Shown: positions 18,082-25,405 of the stretch, piece by piece
Layout of the letters: every line of letters begins with the position of its first letter
Numbering within the stretch: position 1 is the stretch's first letter
From: Novosphingobium aureum
Lineage (GTDB): Bacteria; Pseudomonadota; Alphaproteobacteria; Sphingomonadales; Sphingomonadaceae
Assembly: GCF_015865035.1 (NCBI RefSeq)
Contig: NZ_JADZGI010000003.1
Location: 124,001-188,000, forward strand
Length of the DNA: 64,000 nucleotides
Direction: 5' to 3'
Program-made: the position numbers and the translations under genes
The notes under the pieces: model-generated
Database searches by the model: none
What the model was told of the DNA's origin: nothing
Seen by the model: only the letters and a program-made list of their open reading frames with translations

Positions 18082-18891
18082 ATGACGCGATTGCAGGGCA
18101 AGCGGGCGGTCATCCTGGGCGCGAGCAGCCCCGACAACATGGGCCAGCACATCGCCCGGCGGTTTCTCGCCGAAGGGGCGCAGGTGCTCGTCTCCGGCCG
18201 CAAGGCCGAGGTGCTCGAGGCCTTCGCGAACGAGACCGGATGCGCCTTTGCGACCTGTGACCTGACCGAGGAGGCGAGCGTCAGCGCGCTTGCCGACGCG
18301 GCAGCCGAAAAGCTCGGCGGGATCGACGTCGCGATCAATGCGACGGGCTGGGGCCTGCTCAAGCCCTTCCTCGAGACCACGCACGAGGAGCTCATGGCGA
18401 TGACCATGCTGCAGTACGTGGGGCCTTTCCATTTCTACCAGGCGATGCTGCGCAAGATGGCGCGCTCTGCAGGCGGGCGCGGCGGCTCGATCATCCAGAT
18501 CAGTTCTGCGACCGCAACGATCATGCTCAACGACCACGCCGCCTACATGGGCACCAAGGCCGGGGCCGATCACGTGATCCGCTGCATCGCGCACGAGTTC
18601 GGCGCCGAGGGCGTGCGCGCCAACTCTATCTCGCCGGGGCTGACCGAGACGCCGATGACGGCACAGGCGATGACCGCGCCCGGGCTCGAGGAGGCTTTCC
18701 TCAAGGGCTATCCGCTGGGCCGCATCGGCACCAGCGACGACATTGCTGCCGCCGCCGTCTTCGTCGCCAGCGACGAGTGCTTCATGACCGGCGAGAACCT
18801 GCAGGTGAACGGTGGACTGACCTTGCGGCGCAACCCGATGAAGGTCGAGATCGAGGCCGCCATCGCCGAAGCGACAGGGGGCGCCTCCTAG
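18082..18891 (+). CDS. Divergent SDR-family oxidoreductase
   Basis: 269 aa. The cofactor motif reads GASSPDNMGQHIARR, with a longer spacing than classical SDRs, recalling the divergent (FabI-like) layout. The catalytic region is nevertheless QISSATA...YMGTK, and the C-terminus is MTGENLQVNGGLTLR. The start ATG follows GAGAGGAGAGCGAC. It is divergent from another SDR and convergent with the ligase at 18948. A ketone, enone or alcohol substrate is possible; I cannot tell which. Confidence 0.82.
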   Translation: MTRLQGKRAVILGASSPDNMGQHIARRFLAEGAQVLVSGRKAEVLEAFANETGCAFATCDLTEEASVSALADAAAEKLGGIDVAINATGWGLLKPFLETTHEELMAMTMLQYVGPFHFYQAMLRKMARSAGGRGGSIIQISSATATIMLNDHAAYMGTKAGADHVIRCIAHEFGAEGVRANSISPGLTETPMTAQAMTAPGLEEAFLKGYPLGRIGTSDDIAAAAVFVASDECFMTGENLQVNGGLTLRRNPMKVEIEAAIAEATGGAS

Positions 18892-18908
18892 GCCTGCGTA
18901 ACCAGGCG

Positions 18909-18943
18909 GCGCGGCGTCCCGGGATCGGCCCGGACCGCCGCGC
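18909..18943. terminator. large GC-rich hairpin between convergent genes
   Basis: The inverted repeat GCGCGGCG / CGCCGCGC, extended inward by GTCC/GGAC with one bulge, lies in the 56-base gap between the convergent SDR and ligase genes. There is no T-run. It may act as a two-way transcription barrier. Confidence 0.45.
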
Positions 18944-18947
18944 AGCT

Positions 18948-20597
18948 TCAGCCTGCCTTCGCGATCTCGGCGACCAGCGCCTTGATCTCGGAGCGCAGCA
19001 GATCCTTGCGCACCTTGCCCGAGGCCGTGCGCGGGAAATCGGTGCGGAATTCGAAGCGCTCGGGCGTTTTCTGCTTGGCGAGGCCGCTGCTCATCACGTG
19101 GCTCGCCAGCTCCTGCGCGCTGACCGCGGGATCGGTCGAATCCTCTAGGATCACGTAAGCGCACACGCCTTCGCCGAGACGCTCGTGCGGCATTGCCACG
19201 ACCGCGGCCTCGCGGATGCGCGGGTGGTTGTGGAGCACGTCCTCGATCTCCTTGGCCGAGATGTTCTCGCCGCCCCGGATGATGAGGTCCTTCTTGCGAC
19301 CGGTGATGGTGAGCGCCCCTTGCGCGCTGCGCACGCCAAGGTCGCCGGTGCGGAAATAGCCGTCGCTGGTCAGCGCCTCGCGGGTCTGCTGCTCGTCGGC
19401 ATAGCCCAGCAGCATGCCGGGACCGCGCGCGAGGATCTCGCCCTCCTGGCCATCGGGCACGTCGATATCGTCGTTGTCGACGATGCGCACGTCGTAGTCG
19501 ACGATGGCGCCGTCGGTGGTCGCGGCGAGGGCCTCGTCGCGCGGCCAGCCGAAGGTCACCAGCGGCACTTCCGAGGCGCCGAAGACGCGGAACGCCTTGC
19601 AGTTGGCGAAGGCGGCATTGGCGCCCGGGATCAGGTCCGAGGGTACCGCCGCGCCGCCGCAGGCGAAGAAGCGCAGCGAGGGAAGCGGGTTGCCTGCCTC
19701 GCGCGCGGCATTGGCCAGCTCGACCAGGAACGGCGTCGCGGCGACCGTGCCGACAAGGCCGTGGCGCTCGATCAGCGCGAGGGCATCCTGCGCATTCCAG
19801 CTTTCCATCAGGACCGTGCGCGTGCCGCAGATGAACGGGGCCTCGAGCCCGTTGGCATAGCCCGAAACGTGCGTGACGGGCGATGGCATCAGCGTCGCCT
19901 CGCCCGCTTCGAGGCCCCAGTAGGCCCCGCTTTCGCGCAGGATGCGCGCGATCGAGACGTGCGAGTGAAGCACGCCCTTGGGGCGCCCGGTGGTGCCCGA
20001 GGTATAGAGCACCATCTTGACGCCATGGGGGTCGACCTCGGGCCAGGCGAAGGCCTTGCCGCGCCCTTCCGCGACGAGCGCGGCATAGTCGCGATCCCCT
20101 TCGCCGCGCACGGTGAAGACGTGCTCGAGACCGGGCAGGTCGGCCTGGATGCGTGCGGCCATCGCCGCGTAGTCGAACTTGCGAAAGCTGCTGGCGACGA
20201 AGAAGGCGCGCGCGCCGCAGTCGCCGAGCATCTGCGAGACTTCGTGGTCGCGGTAGATCGGGACGATCGGATTGACGACGAGGCCGGACATCGCGGCGGC
20301 GAGGTTGATGACCATCGCCTCGCCCCAGTTGGGCACCTGGAAGGCGACCACGTCGCCGGGGCGCAGGCCGCGTGCATGGAGCGCCACGCTCAGCGCCTCG
20401 GCATCCGCGATCACCTGCGCGCGGGTCAGCGTCGTCTCGCCGTCGACGAGCGCGATGAAATCGGGATCGGCCTCGGCAAGGTCCGCGGCCTGCCGGGCGA
20501 TCGTGCGTGGGTCCCATACGCCCGCTCCGGCATAGTGCGCCAGGTGCTGCGGGGGTATCTCGAGCCATGCCCAGGGCGGGCTTTTCCTCTCCATCAT
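18948..20597 (-). CDS. AMP-dependent acyl-CoA synthetase/ligase (second copy)
   Basis: 549 aa. Motifs in order: YTSGTTGRPKG, FGASEVPLVTFG, YFRTGDLG, GRKKDLIIRGGENISAKEIE, and the C-terminal catalytic lysine in TASGKVRKDLL. The set is complete, so it should be an active acid:CoA ligase. It is similar in length and motifs to the ligase at 2093, suggesting that two related acids, or entry points, are activated. It starts with two consecutive ATGs (20597 or 20594). It diverges from the Rieske gene at 20740, and the gap carries two dyad-like elements. Confidence 0.9.
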   Translation of the reverse strand: MMERKSPPWAWLEIPPQHLAHYAGAGVWDPRTIARQAADLAEADPDFIALVDGETTLTRAQVIADAEALSVALHARGLRPGDVVAFQVPNWGEAMVINLAAAMSGLVVNPIVPIYRDHEVSQMLGDCGARAFFVASSFRKFDYAAMAARIQADLPGLEHVFTVRGEGDRDYAALVAEGRGKAFAWPEVDPHGVKMVLYTSGTTGRPKGVLHSHVSIARILRESGAYWGLEAGEATLMPSPVTHVSGYANGLEAPFICGTRTVLMESWNAQDALALIERHGLVGTVAATPFLVELANAAREAGNPLPSLRFFACGGAAVPSDLIPGANAAFANCKAFRVFGASEVPLVTFGWPRDEALAATTDGAIVDYDVRIVDNDDIDVPDGQEGEILARGPGMLLGYADEQQTREALTSDGYFRTGDLGVRSAQGALTITGRKKDLIIRGGENISAKEIEDVLHNHPRIREAAVVAMPHERLGEGVCAYVILEDSTDPAVSAQELASHVMSSGLAKQKTPERFEFRTDFPRTASGKVRKDLLRSEIKALVAEIAKAG

Positions 20598-20627
20598 GTC
20601 TCTTCAGTGCCTCGTTTCGCGCGGCAA

Positions 20628-20648
20628 GGGCACCTGTCAAAAGTGCCA
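20628..20648. promoter_or_regulatory. GGGCACCTGTC-N4-GTG element, copy 1
   Basis: GGGCACCTGTC at 20628-20638 with GTG at 20643-20645 is repeated with identical spacing at 24368-24385. This copy lies 31 bases before the ligase start. The inner CCTGTCAAAAGTGCCA also resembles the reverse complement of the site at 28317-28336. It is probably an operator for a regulator shared between the two promoters; the protein is unknown. Confidence 0.4.
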
Positions 20649-20662
20649 AGCCGTCATGGCGC

Positions 20663-20682
20663 ACCTAGCATCTTGGGCAGCT
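20663..20682. promoter_or_regulatory. lux-box-like dyad ACCT-N12-AGCT
   Basis: A 20-bp element with seven of the eight arm bases of ACCT-N12-AGGT, between the divergent ligase (20597) and Rieske gene (20740). Interior symmetry is poor, so confidence is limited. Confidence 0.35.
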
Positions 20683-20739
20683 TGCCGCGAGCGGCGCGGA
20701 TCGTCAGTCTCGATGGCCAGCATAAGCCGGGAGAGTAGC

Positions 20740-21915
20740 GTGGAACGCATCAAGCAGGTCGGCGACGTCGCCGAGATCATGCTCGATTACGTCGAGAACA
20801 AGAAGACCTTCCAGACGGAAAAGCCGCTCAAGGTAAAGACGAGCACCTACACCGACATCGACCAGTACACCGCCGAGATCGAGCTGGTGTTCAAGCGGGT
20901 GCCGCTGATGCTCGGCTTCACCTCGGAACTGCCCAATCCCGGCGACTACAAGACGATGGACGCGGTCGGCATGCCGGTCCTCATCAATCGGGACAAGCAG
21001 GGCAAGGTCCACGCCTTCCTCAATGTCTGCTCGCACCGCGGCGCGCCCGTGGCAGAGGGCAAGGGCAACTGTTCGCGCTTCACCTGCAAGTACCATTCGT
21101 GGACTTACGGCAGCGACGGCCGCCTCATCGGGATTTCCGAATCGAGCACTTTCGGCGATGTCGACAAGGCTGGCATGGGCCTGCGCGCGCTGCCTTGCGA
21201 GGAACGCGGCGGCATGATCTTCGTGTGCCTCACGCCCAATGCGCCCATGAACCTCGATACCTATTTCCAAGGCTTCCTCGAGGACTTCGAGGCGCTCGAC
21301 TTTGCCAACTGGACGTATCTGGGCAACCGCACGATCGAGGGTGCCAACTGGAAGATCGCCTTCGACGGCTATCTCGAGGGCTACCACTTCAAGTCGCTGC
21401 ACCCCGAGACGATCTTCCCGCGCACCCCGTCGAACACCGCGCACTATGAAGGCTTCGGCCCGAACATCCGCATCGGTTTCCCGCAGCACTCGATCGCCGA
21501 GCAATTGAAGGACGTGCCGCGCGAGAAGTGGGGCGAGCAGGAGAACAAGGGCTACGATTTCGTGCGCATCTTCTTCCCCAACGTCTCGATCTTCGTCGCG
21601 CCCGAGATCACGCAGGTGGCGCAGCTGTTCCCCGGGCCGACGCCCGACAAGAACCGCACAGTGCTCAACTACCTGCGCCGCGAGCCGATCAAGGACGAGG
21701 CCGACCGCGAGGCGGTGGAAGGGGCGATGAACTTCTTCCGCGACGTGACCTACGAGGAAGACTACGTGATCGGCCTGCAGATCCAGAAGGGTCTGGAATC
21801 GGGCGCGCACGACGACCTCGTGTTCGGTCGCAACGAGCGCGGCAACCAGTACTTCCACGAGTGGCTCAACTGGTACCTCGAGGACGACGCCTCCGCCCCC
21901 GAACCGAAGATGTAA
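20740..21915 (+). CDS. Rieske non-heme iron oxygenase, alpha subunit (copy 2)
   Basis: 391 aa from the GTG start. Rieske ligands are C97/H99 and C116/H119 (CSH...CKYH). The catalytic motif NWKIAFDGYLEGYHFKSLH gives iron ligands H216 and H221, with Glu213 where a bridging Asp is usual. The GTG at 20740 is chosen because GGGAG lies seven bases upstream; an in-frame ATG at 20713 lacks a ribosome site but cannot be excluded. It is followed at once by a TIM-barrel protein and an EthD protein, probably as one operon. No reductase or ferredoxin is nearby. Confidence 0.9.
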   Translation: MERIKQVGDVAEIMLDYVENKKTFQTEKPLKVKTSTYTDIDQYTAEIELVFKRVPLMLGFTSELPNPGDYKTMDAVGMPVLINRDKQGKVHAFLNVCSHRGAPVAEGKGNCSRFTCKYHSWTYGSDGRLIGISESSTFGDVDKAGMGLRALPCEERGGMIFVCLTPNAPMNLDTYFQGFLEDFEALDFANWTYLGNRTIEGANWKIAFDGYLEGYHFKSLHPETIFPRTPSNTAHYEGFGPNIRIGFPQHSIAEQLKDVPREKWGEQENKGYDFVRIFFPNVSIFVAPEITQVAQLFPGPTPDKNRTVLNYLRREPIKDEADREAVEGAMNFFRDVTYEEDYVIGLQIQKGLESGAHDDLVFGRNERGNQYFHEWLNWYLEDDASAPEPKM

Positions 21916-21928
21916 GGTGGGCGCGCCA

Positions 21929-22765
21929 ATGGTGGGCGGGAGCATGGAGAGCGGGGCCACGGTGAACCGCATCTCGCTCGCCTCGGGCGTCCTGCCCGAA
22001 TTCGGCGCCGTCGACGTGATCGAGGCCGGCCACGCGGCCGGTTTCGACGCGGTCGGCCTGTGGGTCGATCCGGCGCAGTGGAGCGCGCAGACGACGCGCG
22101 ACACCCGCGCCGCGCTCGAACGCACGGGCATGCCGGTGCTCGACGTCGAGGTCATCTGGATCAGGCCCGACACCCGGCTCGACGACCATCGCCGCGTGAT
22201 CGACGTCGGGGCGGAGCTGGGCGCGGCCAACGTGCTGTGCGTCTCCTCGCACCCCGACGAGGGCGAGGCGGTGGCGCAGCTTGGCGCACTATGTGCCCAT
22301 GCCGAAGGTTCGGGCATACGCGTCGCGCTCGAGTTCGGTATCTTTACAGAGGTCAAGTCGCTGGCGCAGGCGCTCGGCATCCTCGAGCGGGTAGGGCACT
22401 CCTTGCGCGCGCTGCTGGCCGACCCGATCCATCTCGACCGCTCGGGTACCACATGGGCCGCGCTGGCTGAGGTGGACCGGGCGCTGCTGCCCTATGCGCA
22501 GATCTGCGATGCGCGTGCCGAGCGGCCCGACCCGGCGGATTTCGACGCGGTGATCACCGATGCGATCGACCTGCGCGAACAGTGCGGGGAGGGAGCGCTG
22601 GACCTGACGGCTTTCCTCGATGCGCTGCCTGCGGGCATCCCGCTCTCGGTGGAGCTGCGCAGCAAGGCCCTGCGCGATGGCTATCGCGAACCTGCTGCGC
22701 GGGCGGCGGCGGTTCTGGCCGCGACCCGTAACTGGCTGGCGGGCGCGCACCGGGTTTCGGCATGA
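21929..22765 (+). CDS. Xylose-isomerase/AP-endonuclease-2-like TIM-barrel protein
   Basis: 278 aa. The pattern ISLASGVLPEFGAVDVIEAGHAAGFDAVGLWV, then VALEFGIF and LLADPIHLDRSG, fits the sugar-phosphate isomerase/epimerase (AP_endonuc_2) fold, whose active site sits at the C-terminal end of the barrel and usually binds a divalent metal. The exact reaction is unknown. The start has GGTGG eight bases upstream (alternatives at 21944 or 21962). It sits between the Rieske gene and the EthD gene, with a 4-base overlap to the latter. It may isomerise or hydrolyse an oxygenated product. Confidence 0.72.
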   Translation: MVGGSMESGATVNRISLASGVLPEFGAVDVIEAGHAAGFDAVGLWVDPAQWSAQTTRDTRAALERTGMPVLDVEVIWIRPDTRLDDHRRVIDVGAELGAANVLCVSSHPDEGEAVAQLGALCAHAEGSGIRVALEFGIFTEVKSLAQALGILERVGHSLRALLADPIHLDRSGTTWAALAEVDRALLPYAQICDARAERPDPADFDAVITDAIDLREQCGEGALDLTAFLDALPAGIPLSVELRSKALRDGYREPAARAAAVLAATRNWLAGAHRVSA

Positions 22766-23130
22766 CGGTCACCGTCGTGACCCTGCTCAAGCGGCGCGAG
22801 GGGATGAGCCGCGACGCTTTCCGCGCCTATTACGAGGAGCATCATCGCCGCATCGGCGAGCGCGTGCTGGACGGCTATGCGACGCGCTACCTGCGCCGAT
22901 ACCTCACGCCAAGCGACGGCGTGGACCTGCCGATGGACTACGACGTCGTGCTCGAGATCGACTTTCCCGATGCTGCGACGCGCGATGCCTGCTTCACCGC
23001 GATCGGCGAACCACAGACCCTGGCGATGATCGTCGAGGACGAGGAAAAGCTGTTCGACCGCTCCCGCATCCGCACTTACTGCGTGTGCGAGAGCGTGTCG
23101 AAACTGGCGCCGCTCAGCTGCGCTCGTTGA
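22762..23130 (+). CDS. EthD-domain small protein
   Basis: 122 aa. MTVTVVTLLKRREGMSRDAFRAYYEEHH is the hallmark N-terminus of EthD/dimeric alpha-beta barrel proteins. These act as small accessory proteins or as decarboxylase/cyclase-like enzymes in catabolic and polyketide clusters. The ATG overlaps the upstream stop (ATGA), so it is translated with the TIM-barrel gene. It overlaps the end of the convergent NTF2-like gene by 17 bases. Confidence 0.8.
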   Translation: MTVTVVTLLKRREGMSRDAFRAYYEEHHRRIGERVLDGYATRYLRRYLTPSDGVDLPMDYDVVLEIDFPDAATRDACFTAIGEPQTLAMIVEDEEKLFDRSRIRTYCVCESVSKLAPLSCAR

Positions 23131-23554
23131 GGATCGAGCGGTAGGCGCGGCGCGTGAACAGCCACTTGCCCTCGCGCTTTTCCAACTCGTCGTCGTAGCG
23201 CCCGGTGGTGTGGGTACGCTTGCCGTTGGTGGGATCGTCGAAGATCTCGATGGTGTAGGCCACCGTCTTCGCGCTGTTGCCCTCGATCTCGATCGAGCCG
23301 GGCTGCATGAAGTAGATCATCGGCAGGCTCATGTCCTCGAGCCCGTAGTTCTTCATCGATTCGGTCCAGGCCTCGACGATGGCCTTCTTGCCGGTGAAAC
23401 CGCCCAGGTCCGGGTATTCGGGCAGGTCCCAGAAGGCATCCTCGGCCCAGATCGAGCCCCACAGCTCGGGGTCCTTGGTGAGCACGCCATGGGCGTGGGT
23501 GTCCATCAGTTCGCGGATGGCGAGACGGTCTTCGACCGGTCCGGTGAATGGCAT
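23114..23554 (-). CDS. SnoaL/NTF2-like protein (copy 1)
   Basis: 146 aa. PVEDRLAIRELMDTHAHGVLTKDPELWGSIWAEDAFWDLP is the typical N-terminus of the SnoaL-like fold, which includes polyketide cyclases, ketosteroid isomerase and the beta subunits of Rieske dioxygenases. It forms a two-gene operon behind the SDR at 23568, with AAGGAGA before the ATG. It may be an isomerase, or a beta-like partner of a nearby Rieske alpha subunit. It clearly resembles the protein at 27455 in its first 40 residues. Confidence 0.8.
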   Translation of the reverse strand: MPFTGPVEDRLAIRELMDTHAHGVLTKDPELWGSIWAEDAFWDLPEYPDLGGFTGKKAIVEAWTESMKNYGLEDMSLPMIYFMQPGSIEIEGNSAKTVAYTIEIFDDPTNGKRTHTTGRYDDELEKREGKWLFTRRAYRSILNERS

Positions 23555-23567
23555 CGTGCTGCTCTCC

Positions 23568-24254
23568 TTACCAGGCGTGCTCTTCGCCGTTCCACTTGTA
23601 GAAGTTGCCGGTGTCCTCGAGCTTCCAGCCCTTGGCGAGCTCGATGATCTGTGCGGCGCTGTCCTGCGGGGTGATCTCGGCGTCGGGGCCGCCCATGTCG
23701 GTCTGGACGTAGCCGGGGTGGATCACGCCGACGACGATGCCGCGCTCCTTCAGGTCGATGGCGACCGAACGCATCATGCGGTTGAGCCCCGCCTTGGTCG
23801 CGACATAGGGATAGAAGCCGCCGTAGGGCCAGGTCGAGGCGGCGAGCTGGCTAGAGAAGTTGATCACCTTGCTGCCGTCGCGCAGGCGCGGGAGGAAGGC
23901 GACGAGCACGCGCAAGGGGCCCTTGAGCATGATCTCGACGGTCTCGTCGAAGTCCTTCCAGTCGACGCTGTCGAGTTGGGCGCGGGTCTCGCCCGTGACC
24001 CCGGCGACGTTGTAGAGGATGTCGATGGGCTCATCGCCGGTCGACGCCGCGCCGCTCGCGACCGAGGCGTCCTTGCCGACGTCCATCTCGTGCACGGTGA
24101 GCTTGCCGCCCGAACCTGCCGCGAGGGCGGCGAGATCGTCCGCCTTGGCAGGATTGCGCACCAGCGCGAAGACGTGGTCGCCAGCGGCGAGGTGCTGCCT
24201 GGCCAGTTCGAGCGCGATGCCGCGCCCGGCCCCGGTGATTGCCACGGTTGCCAT
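23568..24254 (-). CDS. SDR-family oxidoreductase (carbonyl-reductase-like)
   Basis: 228 aa, short for the family. TGAGRGIA replaces TGxxxGIG. Catalytic residues are in INFSSQL and YPYVATK, and the protein ends with a distinctive tail after NRMMRSVAIDLKERGIVVGVIHPGYVQTDMGG. This layout is like carbonyl-reductase or CsgA-type SDRs, with no C-terminal VDGG motif. AAGGAAAGGA precedes the ATG. It heads an operon with the NTF2-like gene; the upstream gap holds a dyad at 24372-24391. Confidence 0.87.
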   Translation of the reverse strand: MATVAITGAGRGIALELARQHLAAGDHVFALVRNPAKADDLAALAAGSGGKLTVHEMDVGKDASVASGAASTGDEPIDILYNVAGVTGETRAQLDSVDWKDFDETVEIMLKGPLRVLVAFLPRLRDGSKVINFSSQLAASTWPYGGFYPYVATKAGLNRMMRSVAIDLKERGIVVGVIHPGYVQTDMGGPDAEITPQDSAAQIIELAKGWKLEDTGNFYKWNGEEHAW

Positions 24255-24367
24255 GAAATTCCTTTCCTTCAGGTCCTCTCGGCGGGGATGACGAAGGCTG
24301 CGTGTCAGCTATCGGCTCGCCCGCTCGATTCTCGTTTGGGACAAGTCTGGTGGAGCCGGGCAGGGGA

Positions 24368-24391
24368 GGGCACCTGTCCTTTGTGAGAGAA
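24368..24391. promoter_or_regulatory. GGGCACCTGTC-N4-GTG element, copy 2, overlapping a lux-box-like dyad
   Basis: GGGCACCTGTC (24368-24378) and GTG (24383-24385) match the copy at 20628-20645 base for base with the same spacing. The same stretch reads ACCT-N12-AGAA (24372-24391), a half-conserved lux-box geometry. It lies 114 bases before the SDR start at 24254 and downstream of the TetR gene. Confidence 0.4.
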
Positions 24392-24410
24392 CGCCCGGCT
24401 GAGCCTGGGT

Positions 24411-25088
24411 TCAACGAGTCTCGTAGAGCTGCTGCATGGTGCGCGCGGAAAAGGCGCGCAGGCGTTCCATGCGTTCGCCCTCGCCGAAGATCGGCGCGTG
24501 CAGGAGCATGCCCATGTGCATCGCGCTGGTGAAGTCGTGCGCGAGCTTGAGCAGGTCCCAGTGATCCTGCCACTGGGGGAACGCCTCGATCATCTCGCTC
24601 GACCAGACCGCGTCGTAGCGTCGGGCGGCGGGATCGAAGATCGCGGCAAGTTCGCCGTCGGTGCGTGCGGCCACCGCCAGTTCGAGCCATGCGGCATAGT
24701 CGCGCGTCTGGACCGAGCGCCAGTGCGCGTCGCAGGCCAGTTCGATCAGCGGCTCGCCGCCATGCGCCTCGATCGCGGTGAAGTAGTCCTCGAGGAAGGT
24801 GCGCATGCGGTGGTAGACGACGTGCTCGACCACGGCGCCGACCAGTTCCATGCGAGTCTGGAAGTGGTGGTGCATCGCCCCGCGCGAGACCCCGCTGCGC
24901 GCCGCGACGGCGCTGGTGGTAAGCCCGGGATAGCCGCCTTCGACGAGGCAATCGACCGCGGCGAGCACCAGCTGGTCGCGCATCAGCGCACTCTTGCGCT
25001 GCTGCCACTTGGCCGGCAGCTCGGCCGCATGCGCGGGATTGAGGGCGGCAAGTACGCGCTCGGTGATCTCGATCGGTTCGCTGGCCAT
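24411..25088 (-). CDS. TetR-family transcriptional regulator
   Basis: 225 aa. The N-terminal helix-turn-helix is LVLAAVDCLVEGGYPGLTTSAVAARSGVSRGAMHHHFQTRMELV, the classic TetR/AcrR pattern; the remaining helices form the ligand and dimer domain. Two consecutive ATGs exist (25091 and 25088); the second has better spacing to GGAGG. It diverges from the Rieske gene at 25406 and probably represses it and itself in response to a pathway compound. A strong dyad lies 38 bases upstream of its start. Confidence 0.9.
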   Translation of the reverse strand: MASEPIEITERVLAALNPAHAAELPAKWQQRKSALMRDQLVLAAVDCLVEGGYPGLTTSAVAARSGVSRGAMHHHFQTRMELVGAVVEHVVYHRMRTFLEDYFTAIEAHGGEPLIELACDAHWRSVQTRDYAAWLELAVAARTDGELAAIFDPAARRYDAVWSSEMIEAFPQWQDHWDLLKLAHDFTSAMHMGMLLHAPIFGEGERMERLRAFSARTMQQLYETR

Positions 25089-25125
25089 CATGCCTCCATC
25101 GTCGAGCCCGGCCTACGTTTTCGCT

Positions 25126-25145
25126 ACCTAGCCAAATATGCAGGT
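25126..25145. promoter_or_regulatory. lux-box-like dyad, exact ACCT-N12-AGGT
   Basis: A 20-bp element with perfect ACCT and AGGT arms, extended to a 24-bp palindrome with CT/AG on the outside. The same arms and 12-base spacer occur in the Vibrio fischeri lux box. It lies 38 bases before the TetR start and 260 before the Rieske start. It could equally be the operator of the adjacent TetR protein. Confidence 0.55.
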
Positions 25146-25172
25146 AGGCCGGCTGCGAATGGTGTATCATAA

Positions 25173-25194
25173 AAACCGGCAGAAGAGTCGGTTT
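25173..25194. promoter_or_regulatory. inverted repeat AAACCG-N10-CGGTTT
   Basis: A perfect 6-bp inverted repeat with a 10-base spacer in the TetR/Rieske divergent gap. The size suits a TetR-type dimer, so this is the leading candidate for the local TetR operator, with the palindrome at 25124-25147 as the alternative. Confidence 0.4.
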
Positions 25195-25405
25195 ATCGAG
25201 ATCCGACCGGAAAACGACCAGATTGCGTGCTCACAGGACACGCCGGGGCATACCGCGGAATAACCTGCGGGTGCCGGTCGAGAGGAGAGGAGCTGACGGA
25301 TGAAGGCCGTTCACGCGTCACGTTTCCAGTGGTCCCTTGCCATGCGCGAGCACGGCACGGCGCTGCACGCCTCTCATCACGCCAAGCTCTGAGAAGGAAC
25401 CCGCC

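Larger units (their letters stand above)
25092..25405. other. 314-base divergent regulatory gap
   Basis: No gene is seen here. The gap separates the TetR gene from the third Rieske operon. Near the TetR side it holds the palindrome CTACCT-N12-AGGTAG (25124-25147) and the inverted repeat AAACCG-N10-CGGTTT (25173-25194). These are the two best operator candidates in the region. The remaining 200 bases up to the Rieske start are unremarkable apart from a GAGGAGAGG stretch around 25280. Confidence 0.6.
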
